Shown: positions 7,674 through 16,113 of the stretch, in pieces
How positions within the stretch are numbered: position 1 is the first letter of the stretch
How the letters are laid out: each line of letters starts with the position of its first letter
DNA from: CAKZLS01 sp963771545
GTDB lineage: Bacteria > Pseudomonadota > Alphaproteobacteria > Rhodospirillales > Defluviicoccaceae
NCBI GenBank assembly: GCA_963771545.1
Contig: CAVYTX010000003.1
Coordinates: 806,001-870,000 of the forward strand
Direction of reading: 5' to 3'
Length of the DNA stretch: 64,000 nt
The notes under the pieces: model-generated
The model's database searches: none
Told to the model about the DNA's origin: nothing
The model's input: the letters and a program-made list of their open reading frames with translations, nothing else
Translations under genes and position numbers: made by a program

Positions 7674-9581
7674 TTACTTGCGGGAATTCGCGTACCCAAT
7701 GCCTTCCAGGGCCCCCTTGATTTCGTCGAGGATCGCCGGGTCATCGATGGTCGCCGGCATTTTCCAATCCTGGTTGTCGGCGATTTTTTGCATGGTGCCC
7801 CTGAGGATTTTGCCAGAGCGCGTTTTGGGCAGACGGTCGACGACCGTGGCGGTCTTGAACGCGGCCACCGCCCCGATCTGGTCGCGGACCATTTGCACGA
7901 CTTCCTTGACGATTTCTTCGTCCGACTTGGTGACACCCAACTTGAGAACCAGGAAACCGACGGGAAGCTGCCCCTTGAAGGAGTTGGCGACGCCAACAAC
8001 GGCGCACTCCGCCACGTCCGGATGCTTGGACAGAACCTCTTCCATCCCGCCGGTGGAGAGCCGATGTCCGGCGACGTTGATGACATCGTCGGTGCGCGCC
8101 ATGATGTAGACGTAGTCGTCCTCGTCCATATAGCCCGCGTCGGCCGTGGCGTAGTAACCGGGGAATTCGCTCAAATAGGACCTTACGTACCGCTCGTCGT
8201 TGTTCCACAACGTCGGCAGTGATCCCGGCGGCAGAGGCAGCTTGACGCAAATGGCGCCGATCTCGCCGCGCGGAACCTCTTGGCTGTTTTCGTCCAGGAT
8301 CCGGACATTCCAACCGGGCGCCGCCCGGGTTGGCGAGCCCGGCTTGACCGGGAGCGGTTCCAAGCCCATGCAGTTCGCGGCAATGGCCCAGCCGGTTTCG
8401 GTCTGCCACCAGTGATCGATCACCGGACGGTCGAGCGCCTTCATGGCCCAATCCAAGGTGTCAGGATCGGTCCTTTCCCCGGCCAGGAACAGGGCCTCGA
8501 ACTTCGAGAGGTCGTAGTTCTGCATCAGCTTGGCGTTGGGATCCTCGCGCTTGATGGCGCGGAACGCCGTCGGCGCGGTGAACAACGCCTTGATCCCGTG
8601 ATCCGCGATCACCCGCCAGAACGCACCGGCGTCGGGCGTGCCGACGGGCTTGCCCTCGTAGAAAACCGTGGTGCAGCCATGGATCAGTGGCGCGTAAACG
8701 ATGTAGGAGTGGCCGACCACCCAGCCCACGTCCGAAGCGGCCCAGAACACTTCGCCGGGATCCATGTTGTAGATGTTTTTCATGGACCAGTTCAGCGCCA
8801 CCAGATGGCCGCCGTTGTCGCGGACGACGCCCTTCGGTTCGCCGGTGGTGCCGGACGTATAGAGAATGTACAGCGGATCGGTCGCCGCCACCGGGACGCA
8901 ATCGGCCGGCTGGGCCGACGCCATGGCCTCCTGCCAGTCGATGTCGAAACCCGGCTTGAGTTCGCAAGGACTCTGCGGACGCTGCAGAATGATCGTCTTA
9001 TCGGGTTTGGCGTCCGAAAGCTCGATGGCGCCGTCGAGCAGCGGCTTGTATTTGATCGTCTTGGCGCCTTCGATGCCACACGAGGCCGAAACGATCACCC
9101 TCGGTTTTGCGTCGTTAATGCGCACCGCCAACTCGTTGGCGGCGAAACCGCCGAAGACGACCGAGTGCACGGCGCCGATCCGAGCGCACGCCAGCATGGC
9201 AATGGCGGCTTCCGGCACCATCGGCATGTAGACGATCACCCGGTCGCCCTTGCCGACGCCCTGAGCCGCGAGCAGTCCGGCAAATTTGGCGACTTCGTCG
9301 CGTAGTTCGCGGAAGGTATATTTGCGCACGGTGTTGCCGGTGACCGGGCTGTCATAGATCAGGGCCAGGCGGTCGCCGTGTCCGGCGTCCACGTGACGGT
9401 CCAGCGCGTTGTGACAGGTGTTGACGACGGCGCCCTTGTACCAGCGGTAGAAGGGCTTATTGGAGTCGTCGAGCACCTTGTCCCATTTCTTGATCCAATC
9501 GATCTCCTCGGCCGCGTCGCCCCAAAAACCTTCCGGGTCTTGTATCGACCGGTTATATGCTTGTTCGTAAGGTCCGCTCAT
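7674..9581 (-). CDS. prpE: Propionyl-CoA synthetase-like acyl-CoA ligase, copy 2 (tandem paralogue)
   Basis: A paralogue of the gene at 5665-7575, collinear with it throughout and sharing long identical blocks such as VVFGGFAANELAVRINDAKP and QPADCVPVAATDPLYILYTS. It has the same adenylation motifs (TSGTTGEPKG, WWQTETGW) and the same C-terminal lysine motif (KTRSGKIL). An in-frame ATG at 9596 would add five residues. The homologous start of copy 1 and the GGGGAGGAAG ribosome site both point to the ATG at 9581 (MSGPYEQAYN). The 98 bases between the two copies contain no gene. The two probably form one operon with the aldehyde dehydrogenase. Divergence at the acid-binding part may reflect different substrates. 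Confidence 0.9.
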   Translation of the reverse strand: MSGPYEQAYNRSIQDPEGFWGDAAEEIDWIKKWDKVLDDSNKPFYRWYKGAVVNTCHNALDRHVDAGHGDRLALIYDSPVTGNTVRKYTFRELRDEVAKFAGLLAAQGVGKGDRVIVYMPMVPEAAIAMLACARIGAVHSVVFGGFAANELAVRINDAKPRVIVSASCGIEGAKTIKYKPLLDGAIELSDAKPDKTIILQRPQSPCELKPGFDIDWQEAMASAQPADCVPVAATDPLYILYTSGTTGEPKGVVRDNGGHLVALNWSMKNIYNMDPGEVFWAASDVGWVVGHSYIVYAPLIHGCTTVFYEGKPVGTPDAGAFWRVIADHGIKALFTAPTAFRAIKREDPNAKLMQNYDLSKFEALFLAGERTDPDTLDWAMKALDRPVIDHWWQTETGWAIAANCMGLEPLPVKPGSPTRAAPGWNVRILDENSQEVPRGEIGAICVKLPLPPGSLPTLWNNDERYVRSYLSEFPGYYATADAGYMDEDDYVYIMARTDDVINVAGHRLSTGGMEEVLSKHPDVAECAVVGVANSFKGQLPVGFLVLKLGVTKSDEEIVKEVVQMVRDQIGAVAAFKTATVVDRLPKTRSGKILRGTMQKIADNQDWKMPATIDDPAILDEIKGALEGIGYANSRK

Positions 9582-9774
9582 CTTCCTCCCCTTCATCCTG
9601 GTTGGAGTTGTTGTCCCGTCTCAATTTAATCGGACGGGGTTGACCCGCATCTTCGCGCGATCCGGAGTTTGTTGCAAATTGGCATTTTTTGCAAAGCCGG
9701 ATTATGGCAATCTGCCACCCTCTCACGGGAACCCATGACAGCTGCAAAAAGCCAAGGAAACCGGTCAACGCCCT

Positions 9775-11421
9775 ATGAACGCCAGCACCCCACCTGTCAA
9801 CCCTTTCGAAACCGATCTCGGTATGAACCCGGCCAATCACGCGGCCTTGACGCCCCTCGGTTTCATCGAGCGGACGGCCGAGGTCCATCCCCGGCATCCC
9901 TCGGTCATTCATGGATCGCGACGATTTACGTGGTCGGAAACCTATTCCCGATGCCGGCGGCTGGCCTCCGCCCTGACCGCGCGCGGGGTGGGGGACGGCG
10001 ATACGGTGGCGATCATGGCCGCCAACACGCCCGAACTGTACGAGGCTCATTTCGGCGTGCCGATGACGGGCGCGGTCCTGAATGCACTCAATACCCGGGC
10101 GGACCCGGGCACCCTCGCGTTCTCGCTCAATCACGGCGGCGCCCGGGTGCTGATTACCGACCGGGAGTTCGCGGAAGTCATCGAACCGGCGCTGAAACAG
10201 GTCCGGCGCGAGATCGTCGTCATCGACATCGACGATCCGGATGCCCGGGTCCGGGGCGCGTCGTTGGGTGAAATGGATTACGAGGCTTTTCTCGCCACGG
10301 GGGATCCGGCGTTCGCGTGGCGTCCGCCGCCCGATGAATGGCAAGCGATCAGCCTGAACTACACCTCTGGCACCACCGGCGATCCGAAGGGTGTCGTCTA
10401 TCACCATCGCGGCGCGTACCTGCTCGCGATGGGCAATGTTCTCGCGTGGGACTTGGCCCATCATCCGGTCTATCTTTGGACGCTGCCCATGTTCCACTGC
10501 AACGGATGGTGTTTTCCATGGACCATGGCGGCGATCGCCGGAACCAGCGTCTGCCTGCGCCAGGTCACCGGCGAAGCCGTTTACGCCGCCCTATCCGAAC
10601 ACAAGGTCACCCATTTCTGCGGCGCGCCCATTGTATTGAGCATGGTCGTCAATGCCGCCGAAAATGAACGCCGGCCCTTTGACCATGAGGTGAAGGTGAT
10701 GACCGCCGCGGCGCCGCCACCCGCGTCCACCTTGGAAGCCATGCAGCGGATGGGTTTCAAGGTGACCCATGTCTACGGCCTGACCGAGGTCTATGGACCC
10801 GCCGTGGTGTGCTCCTGGCAAGACGATTGGAACGAGTTGCCCATCGAGCGGCAGGCATCCCTGAACGCGCGCCAGGGTGTCCGCTATCACGTGCTCGAGG
10901 GCCTGTCGGTGATGGATCCCGAGACCATGCGGCCGGTTCCCGCCGATGGCGAGACGCTTGGCGAGGTGATGTTTCGCGGCAACGTGGTGATGAAAGGGTA
11001 TCTGAAGAACAAGGCCGCCACCGACGACGCATTTGCCGGCGGCTGGTTTCATTCCGGCGATTTGGGCGTGATGCACCCCGATGGATACATCCAACTAAAG
11101 GACCGGTCGAAGGATATCATCATTTCCGGCGGCGAGAACATATCGTCGATCGAAGTCGAAAACGTTCTGCATCGCCACCCGGCGGTCGCCATCGCCGCCG
11201 TCGTGGCCAAACCCGATCCGAAATGGGGTGAAACGCCCTGCGCCTTCATCGAACTCAAGCCCGCGACTGGAAACGTGAGCGCCGAGGACATCATCGGCTA
11301 TTGCCGGGACAACCTCGCGCACTACAAATGTCCCAAGGCGGTCGTGTTCGGGGAGATCCCAAAAACGTCAACGGGTAAGATCCAGAAGTTCAAGCTCCGG
11401 GAGAGAGCGCGAAGCTCCTGA
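9775..11421 (+). CDS. AMP-dependent acyl-CoA synthetase (medium/long-chain fatty acid or methylmercaptopropionate ligase type)
   Basis: A 548-residue acyl-CoA ligase, divergent from the tandem prpE-like genes. It carries the P-loop NYTSGTTGDPKGV, the VYGLTEVYGP adenine-binding block, GWFHSGDLGVMHPDGY and the C-terminal lysine motif KTSTGKIQKFKLR. The overall sequence (FIERTAEVHPRHPSVIHG start, LPMFHCNGW) is that of the family including DmdB-like and fatty-acyl-CoA ligases, which act on larger acids than PrpE. The start at 9775 is the first ATG of the frame. A strong hairpin follows at 11479. Its neighbours suggest carboxylic-acid catabolism, but the substrate is unknown. Confidence 0.88.
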   Translation: MNASTPPVNPFETDLGMNPANHAALTPLGFIERTAEVHPRHPSVIHGSRRFTWSETYSRCRRLASALTARGVGDGDTVAIMAANTPELYEAHFGVPMTGAVLNALNTRADPGTLAFSLNHGGARVLITDREFAEVIEPALKQVRREIVVIDIDDPDARVRGASLGEMDYEAFLATGDPAFAWRPPPDEWQAISLNYTSGTTGDPKGVVYHHRGAYLLAMGNVLAWDLAHHPVYLWTLPMFHCNGWCFPWTMAAIAGTSVCLRQVTGEAVYAALSEHKVTHFCGAPIVLSMVVNAAENERRPFDHEVKVMTAAAPPPASTLEAMQRMGFKVTHVYGLTEVYGPAVVCSWQDDWNELPIERQASLNARQGVRYHVLEGLSVMDPETMRPVPADGETLGEVMFRGNVVMKGYLKNKAATDDAFAGGWFHSGDLGVMHPDGYIQLKDRSKDIIISGGENISSIEVENVLHRHPAVAIAAVVAKPDPKWGETPCAFIELKPATGNVSAEDIIGYCRDNLAHYKCPKAVVFGEIPKTSTGKIQKFKLRERARSS

Positions 11422-11478
11422 GCCGGGCCCATTGGAGCCGCGCGGCGACTCCAGAGAACCGGCGGACACAAACCCGCG

Positions 11479-11513
11479 CCCGCCGGATGCCTCCCACGGA
11501 GGATCCGGCGGGG
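11479..11513 (+). terminator. Hairpin terminator after the acyl-CoA synthetase gene
   Basis: The stem CCCGCCGGATGCCTCC (11479-11494) pairs with GGAGGATCCGGCGGG (11498-11512) with one bulged base and a 3-base loop. It is followed by GAGTTGTTTCG, a weak T tract. It lies between the convergent synthetase and DUF465 genes. Confidence 0.55.
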
Positions 11514-11534
11514 AGTTGTTTCGCCGTCAGGCCG

Positions 11535-11705
11535 TTATTGTTTAGCGGATAAGTTAGCGAGTTCGTCCTTGATTTGGAGCTTTTGCTTCTTGAGTCTTAT
11601 GATTTCAAAATCATCTGGATGCGGTCGGTTGTTTTCTTCTTCAAGCGCGATTTCGAGGGCATTATGCTTGGCTTTAAGCGCCTCAATCCTCTCGTGCAAA
11701 CTCAT
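11535..11705 (-). CDS. YdcH/DUF465 family small protein
   Basis: A 56-residue protein starting MSLHERIEALKAKHNALEIA and ending with a lysine-rich helix (RLKKQKLQIKDELANL). The pattern of a helical hairpin broken by HPDDFEI is that of the YdcH/DUF465 family, common in proteobacteria and of unknown function. In alphaproteobacteria such genes often lie beside purE, as here. The ATG is at 11705 and the stop at 11535. It is small and lysine- and glutamate-rich, so probably soluble and helical. Confidence 0.85.
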   Translation of the reverse strand: MSLHERIEALKAKHNALEIALEEENNRPHPDDFEIIRLKKQKLQIKDELANLSAKQ

Positions 11706-12010
11706 GGCTAATATCCTCCGCTATAACCAGACTTTCATAATAGACGAACACACCCGAAATTGCCAATGCCGAGGCGCACCATTCCGCCAACGCAACGGCG
11801 CTTTGGCCGGCCCGTTCGACGATTTGAGCGTGGACGATAACGGTGGGCCATCGCGCGGTCCTTTTTGGCGTGAGAAACAAGGGCGGTACTCTTCACCTGT
11901 GGTTTTTTGATGGTGCGGCGACTTGCGCGGAGCGCCCACTTCCATATAATCCGCCGCTTTTCCGGCCCCGGTAGCGATACCACCAGATCACGGAACAAGG
12001 AACTCGGCGC
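11706..12010. other. Intergenic region between the divergent DUF465 and purE genes, no gene seen
   Basis: These 305 bases contain only short open frames with no recognisable protein and no strong hairpin. They presumably hold the divergent promoters of the DUF465 gene and purE. No riboswitch structure was recognised. Confidence 0.5.
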
Positions 12011-12508
12011 ATGCCAGCCACACCCCCCGTCGTCGCCATCATCATGGGCAGCCAGTCGGATTGGAGAACCATGCGCCACTCTGGCGAAACATTGGACCAT
12101 CTGCATATTCCTTGGGAGGCGCGGGTCACATCCGCCCACCGTACGCCCGACCGGTTGAACGAGTACGTCGGCTCGGCCAAGTCCAAGGGATTCAAGGTGA
12201 TCATCGCGGGCGCCGGCATGGCGGCGGCCTTGCCCGGAGCGGCCGCGGCCATCAGCCCTTTGCCGGTGCTCGGCGTGCCCATGGACGGCAAGTTGATGGG
12301 TGGGCTCGATGCGGTCCTCGCGATGGTTCAGATGCCCGCCGGCATACCGGTCGGCACGGTGGCGGTCGGACGCTCCGGCGCGGTGAACGCGGCCTTGTTG
12401 GCGGCCGCGATCCTGGCCCTTTCCGATCCCGATCTCGCCCACCGTCTTGACGCGTTCCGGGAGGCTCAAACGGCCGCCGTTCCGGTGGACCCGGCGGATG
12501 GGTCGTGA
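12011..12508 (+). CDS. purE: PurE: 5-(carboxyamino)imidazole ribonucleotide mutase, with an altered motif
   Basis: The class I PurE fold (165 residues), which moves the carboxyl group of N5-CAIR to make CAIR in purine synthesis. GSQSDW near the N-terminus, SAHRTP with the catalytic histidine, and VQMPAGIPVGT are all present. The usual GAGGAAHLPGM block reads GAGMAAALPGA, so a histidine normally conserved in class I enzymes is alanine. The partner purK, normally immediately downstream, is absent; a convergent hydrolase gene overlaps the last 43 bases instead. The fold assignment is secure, but the altered residue makes full activity uncertain. It could be a specialised paralogue. Confidence 0.85.
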   Translation: MPATPPVVAIIMGSQSDWRTMRHSGETLDHLHIPWEARVTSAHRTPDRLNEYVGSAKSKGFKVIIAGAGMAAALPGAAAAISPLPVLGVPMDGKLMGGLDAVLAMVQMPAGIPVGTVAVGRSGAVNAALLAAAILALSDPDLAHRLDAFREAQTAAVPVDPADGS

Positions 12509-13338
12509 ACGATTGCGGCGAACCCATTGAGATCGGCGATGAAGCGCCGGGGCTGGCAGACGTGCGGTGAGTGATCCGCGCCTTCGTAGATCACAAGCGT
12601 TGCCTTCGGCACCGACCGCTCGACGTACCGTGCCGTCGCGACGCCGTAGTAGTTGCTCTCCGAGCCGTACACCAGAAGCGCCGGCACGGTGATGTTCGGC
12701 AGGACCAGCCGGTAGTCGGCCTCGATCAGACTCTTCCAGGTGGCCAGGAGGGGCCTGGGATCCACCGACGCCAGATACGCGCGCAGCCGCTTGGTGCCCG
12801 GGCCGTCGGCTTCATAGCTCTCTCGGGCCTGGCGATTGTGTCCGAACGCGATCAATCGCAAGACGGTTTCCACGAAGTCCGTCTCCAGCGCGGCCACGAA
12901 CGCGGCGTCGCGTTCACGCGGCCAATCTCCGTAGATGCCCATGCTCCAGGTCGCGTCGGTCAACAAACGAGGCGACTGGTCGATCACGCATATTTTTGAG
13001 AGCCGATGGCAGCCATGGTGGTGAATGTACTCCCACAGGGTCAGCGCTCCCATGGATGCGCCGACGACGATCGGCCGTTCCAGGTCCAGATGATCCATCA
13101 GGGCGGCCAGATCCTTGGCCATGCGCGAAACCGTTGGCGCCTCGGAACCCAGGATGGGATGGCCGCCATGACCGCGCGCGTCCCAGCGGACCACGGTGAA
13201 ATCCTCCCGCAGAATGCCGGCCAGGGGTTCCCAGATGCGATGGCTGGATCCCCACTCGTGAAGGAGAACGAGAGGCGGGCCCGACCCGGATAGCCGGTAG
13301 AAAAGGTGCTCGCCGTCGTCGGTCACGAAGTATTGCAT
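12466..13338 (-). CDS. Alpha/beta hydrolase
   Basis: A 290-residue alpha/beta-hydrolase-fold protein. The oxyanion region LVLLHEWGSSHRIWEPL, the nucleophile elbow VGASMG (serine in G-A-S-M-G), the acid-bearing strand near LLVYGSESN and the final histidine in GADHSPH make a complete Ser-Asp/Glu-His triad. No signal peptide is visible, so it is probably cytoplasmic. The substrate cannot be predicted; relatives include lactonases, haloperoxidase-like enzymes and esterases. It converges on purE with a 43-base overlap of the two coding ends. The ATG at 13338 gives MQYFVTDDGEHLFYRL, a normal family start. Confidence 0.85.
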   Translation of the reverse strand: MQYFVTDDGEHLFYRLSGSGPPLVLLHEWGSSHRIWEPLAGILREDFTVVRWDARGHGGHPILGSEAPTVSRMAKDLAALMDHLDLERPIVVGASMGALTLWEYIHHHGCHRLSKICVIDQSPRLLTDATWSMGIYGDWPRERDAAFVAALETDFVETVLRLIAFGHNRQARESYEADGPGTKRLRAYLASVDPRPLLATWKSLIEADYRLVLPNITVPALLVYGSESNYYGVATARYVERSVPKATLVIYEGADHSPHVCQPRRFIADLNGFAAIVHDPSAGSTGTAAV

Positions 13339-13407
13339 GGAGATCGCTTTTTTCCGCTATCGATACGACTGTAGACCAGCCGGCCTCCGATTTGCCATAT
13401 AAGAGCC

Positions 13408-14346
13408 ATGACGGGGGCAGTTGCAATGCAGCAGGATCGGCAGATGACGAACACAGGATATATCCGACTGGAGGATCGCGGCGTTCTCGAAATCGCAGGC
13501 GAGGACGCCCGTGAATTTTTGCAAGGGCTGATTTCCAACGATGTCCATAAGGTTGCCGCCGGCGCCGCCGTCTACGCGGCGTTCCTCACGCCGCAAGGTA
13601 AGTATCTCCACGATTTTTTCATTGCCGAGCTCGGTGGCGCCCTGTTGCTGGACTGCGAGAAGGAGCGGCTAGCCGACCTGAAACGTCGGCTGGGCATGTA
13701 CCGGTTGCGTTCGAAAGTCACGCTTTCGGATCGGACAGAGGACTTTGTGGTTGCCGCGTTGATCGGAGACGGGATCGCCGAGAATTTGGGTTTGCCACCC
13801 GGACAGACGGGAGCCGCCGTTCCCTTGGGTCAGGGGATCGCTTATGCGGATCCCCGCCTCCCGGCCATCGGTATCCGGGTTGTTCTACCCAGGGACGGCG
13901 CGGCCGCCGTACTGGAGGGCGCCGGGTTGGCGGCCCTCGACCGAACGGATTACGACCAACTCCGCATTCGGCTTGGACTTCCCGACGGCAGCCGGGACAT
14001 GCAGGTGGAGAGAGCGATCCTGCTCGAGAGCGGGTTCGACGAACTCCACGGGATCGATTGGGACAAAGGCTGTTATCTCGGGCAGGAACTGACCGCGAGA
14101 ACCAAGTACAGGGGACTGATCAGGAAGCGATTGATGCCGGTCGAAGTGGACGGCCCCATGCCGCCGCCTGGAACCTCCGTAATTCTCGAAGACAAGGAAG
14201 TGGGCGAGATCCGCTCCGGAAGCGGCGGTGTCGCCATCGCATTGATGAGATTGGAGGTCCTGGAACATGCTCCGGAGATGCGCCCGGTGTTGTTGGCGGG
14301 ACGCGCGGAGATCACGCCGTTCAAACCGCAGTGGGCGAAATTCTAG
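13408..14346 (+). CDS. ygfZ: YgfZ-type folate-binding protein (Fe-S enzyme maturation)
   Basis: A folate-binding protein related to GcvT, needed for assembly or repair of certain Fe-S enzymes. The family signature K-G-C-Y-x-G-Q-E appears as DKGCYLGQELTAR, followed by TKYRGLIRKRL. The N-terminus is LEDRGVLEIAGEDAREFLQGLISNDV in two adjoining parts, also typical. The frame starts at 13408 (312 residues); the ATG at 13444 gives MTNTGYIRLEDRG, closer to relatives, and may be the true start. It is divergent from the alpha/beta hydrolase and convergent with rpmB. Confidence 0.9.
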   Translation: MTGAVAMQQDRQMTNTGYIRLEDRGVLEIAGEDAREFLQGLISNDVHKVAAGAAVYAAFLTPQGKYLHDFFIAELGGALLLDCEKERLADLKRRLGMYRLRSKVTLSDRTEDFVVAALIGDGIAENLGLPPGQTGAAVPLGQGIAYADPRLPAIGIRVVLPRDGAAAVLEGAGLAALDRTDYDQLRIRLGLPDGSRDMQVERAILLESGFDELHGIDWDKGCYLGQELTARTKYRGLIRKRLMPVEVDGPMPPPGTSVILEDKEVGEIRSGSGGVAIALMRLEVLEHAPEMRPVLLAGRAEITPFKPQWAKF

Positions 14347-14395
14347 AACAGCGAACGGAGCGGGGATGCCTCCGTCGGCGACCCGCCGCCGCCCG

Positions 14396-14680
14396 CTAAG
14401 CCGCCTTGGCCCTCTGGATGCGCTTCTTGAGACGCCGTAACTCGGGCGTCAGGCCAATGCTTTTGGCATCGAGCAGGAACGCGTCCAGGCCGCCTTTATG
14501 TTCGATGGTTCTGAGTGCGTTGGCGGACACGCGCAACCGCACCATCGTACCAAGCGACTCGCTCAGCACCGACGTCGCCTGCAAATTGGGCAGGAACCGG
14601 CGGCGGGTCTTATTGTGGGCGTGACTGACGTTGTTTCCAGTGAGAACACCCTTTCCGGTGAGGCCGCAGCGCCTGGCCAT
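14396..14680 (-). CDS. rpmB: 50S ribosomal protein L28
   Basis: L28 of the large ribosomal subunit, 94 residues. The start MARRCGLTGKGVLTGNNVSH and the block NKTRRRFLPNLQ are diagnostic, and the C-terminal lysine/arginine-rich extension is the alphaproteobacterial form. It stands alone between convergent ygfZ and upstream icd. Confidence 0.97.
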   Translation of the reverse strand: MARRCGLTGKGVLTGNNVSHAHNKTRRRFLPNLQATSVLSESLGTMVRLRVSANALRTIEHKGGLDAFLLDAKSIGLTPELRRLKKRIQRAKAA

Positions 14681-14732
14681 TTCGTTATTCCTCCTGAACG
14701 GTAGACGGGCTGAAGGGTAAACGGGGCCGCTT

Positions 14733-14755
14733 CGGCTCCGCGAAGAGCCGTTTTT
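14733..14755 (+). terminator. Intrinsic-terminator-like hairpin upstream of rpmB
   Basis: CGGCTC (14733-14738) pairs with GAGCCG (14745-14750) and is followed on the plus strand by five T. The orientation is opposite to the flanking minus-strand genes icd and rpmB, so its role is unclear. It may stop antisense transcription. Confidence 0.4.
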
Positions 14756-14804
14756 CTAAGCGATCGCGCCCCGTTTCGTCAAGAGCGGCGGAATGGGAAC
14801 CGCT

Positions 14805-16019
14805 TTATCCGCGGCGCTTTTGCAGGTTTTGGTCCAGCTTGTCGAGGAACTGCTGGGTGGTCATCCACGGCTGGTCGGGACCGATGAGAAGCGCCAGATC
14901 CTTGGTCATATCGCCGCTTTCCACGGTATCGACGCAAACGGCCTCGAGGTCGCGAGCGAACTCGACGACGTCGGGGGTTTCGTCGAAGAGGCCCCGATAG
15001 TGAAGTCCGCGGGTCCACGCGAAAATGGACGCAATCGGATTGGTCGAGGTTTCCTTGCCCTGCTGGTGCATGCGGTAATGGCGGGTGACGGTGCCGTGGG
15101 CCGCCTCGGCCTCGACCGTGTGGCCATCGGGGGTCATCAACACCGAAGTCATCAAGCCCAGCGACCCAAAACCTTGCGCCACCGTGTCCGACTGCACATC
15201 ACCGTCGTAGTTCTTACAAGCCCAGACGAAACCGCCCTCCCATTTGAGCGCCGCGGCGACCATGTCGTCGATCAGCCGGTGCTCATAGGTGATCCCCTTG
15301 GCCTTATACTTTTCGGCGAACTCGGCGGCGAATACCTCCTGGAACAGGTCCTTGAAGCGGCCGTCGTAGGCCTTGAGAATGGTGTTCTTGGTGGAAAGGT
15401 ACACCGGCCAGCCGAGATCGAGGCCGTAGTTCAAGCATGCCCGGGCAAATCCCCGGATGGATTCGTCCAGGTTGTACATGGCCATGGTGACGCCGCTGCC
15501 CGGGAAATCGAATACCTCGTGCTCGATCGGGGCCCCGCCGCCGTCCGGAACGAACTTGATGGTGAGTTTGCCGGCGCCCGGAATCACGAAATCCGTGGCC
15601 CGGTACTGATCGCCGAACGCGTGACGGCCGATGACGATGGGCTTCGTCCATCCCGGAACCAGGCGAGGAACGTTCTTACAAATGATGGGCTGGCGAAAAA
15701 CAGTGCCGCCGAGAATATTGCGGATGGTGCCGTTGGGCGACCGCCACATCTGTTTCAGGTCGAACTCCTCGACCCGCGCCTCGTCGGGCGTGATGGTGGC
15801 GCACTTGACGCCCACGCCATACTGTTTGATGGCATTGGCCGCGTCGACGGTGATCTGGTCGTGGGTTTCGTCCCGTTTTTCGACGCTGAGGTCATAGTAC
15901 TTCAGGTCGATGTCGAGATAGGGGAGGATCAGTTTTTCCTTGATGAACGCCCAAATGATCCGCGTCATCTCGTCGCCGTCGAGTTCGACGACCGGATTTT
16001 TCACCTTGATTTTCGCCAT
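14805..16019 (-). CDS. icd: NADP-dependent isocitrate dehydrogenase (eukaryotic-like, homodimeric type)
   Basis: Converts isocitrate to 2-oxoglutarate and CO2 in the TCA cycle, making NADPH in the cytoplasm. The 404 residues begin MAKIKVKNPVVELDGDEMTR, with the substrate-binding part RSPNGTIRNILGGTVFR and the metal/NADP region KWEGGFVWACKNYDGDVQSD and EAEAAHGTVTRHYR. This is the IDP type shared by alphaproteobacteria and mitochondria rather than the E. coli type. An element half-site lies 25-40 bases upstream of the ATG (16044-16059). It is a single gene. Confidence 0.97.
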   Translation of the reverse strand: MAKIKVKNPVVELDGDEMTRIIWAFIKEKLILPYLDIDLKYYDLSVEKRDETHDQITVDAANAIKQYGVGVKCATITPDEARVEEFDLKQMWRSPNGTIRNILGGTVFRQPIICKNVPRLVPGWTKPIVIGRHAFGDQYRATDFVIPGAGKLTIKFVPDGGGAPIEHEVFDFPGSGVTMAMYNLDESIRGFARACLNYGLDLGWPVYLSTKNTILKAYDGRFKDLFQEVFAAEFAEKYKAKGITYEHRLIDDMVAAALKWEGGFVWACKNYDGDVQSDTVAQGFGSLGLMTSVLMTPDGHTVEAEAAHGTVTRHYRMHQQGKETSTNPIASIFAWTRGLHYRGLFDETPDVVEFARDLEAVCVDTVESGDMTKDLALLIGPDQPWMTTQQFLDKLDQNLQKRRG

Positions 16020-16043
16020 TCCGTCAATCTCCCGCCTCTATCG

Positions 16044-16059
16044 GTGAGCGTTGGTATTA
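16044..16059 (-). repeat. Half-site resembling the end of the structured repeat family
   Basis: On the minus strand this reads TAATACCAACGCTCAC, matching the terminal TACCRACNRTCAC pattern of the repeats at 58760-59023 and 51949-51991. No partner arm is visible nearby. It lies just upstream of icd and may be a decayed remnant or chance. Confidence 0.4.
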
Positions 16060-16113
16060 CGCAGCCGAACCGGTTTTGGCAAGGTCGGCGGACACGGAGG
16101 ATAGCCGCGACGA

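Noticed and set aside
5368..8109. A 913-codon open frame on the plus strand
   Set aside because: It lies antisense to the aldehyde dehydrogenase and the prpE-like genes and has arginine/proline-rich composition without any family similarity; it is a GC-rich shadow frame.
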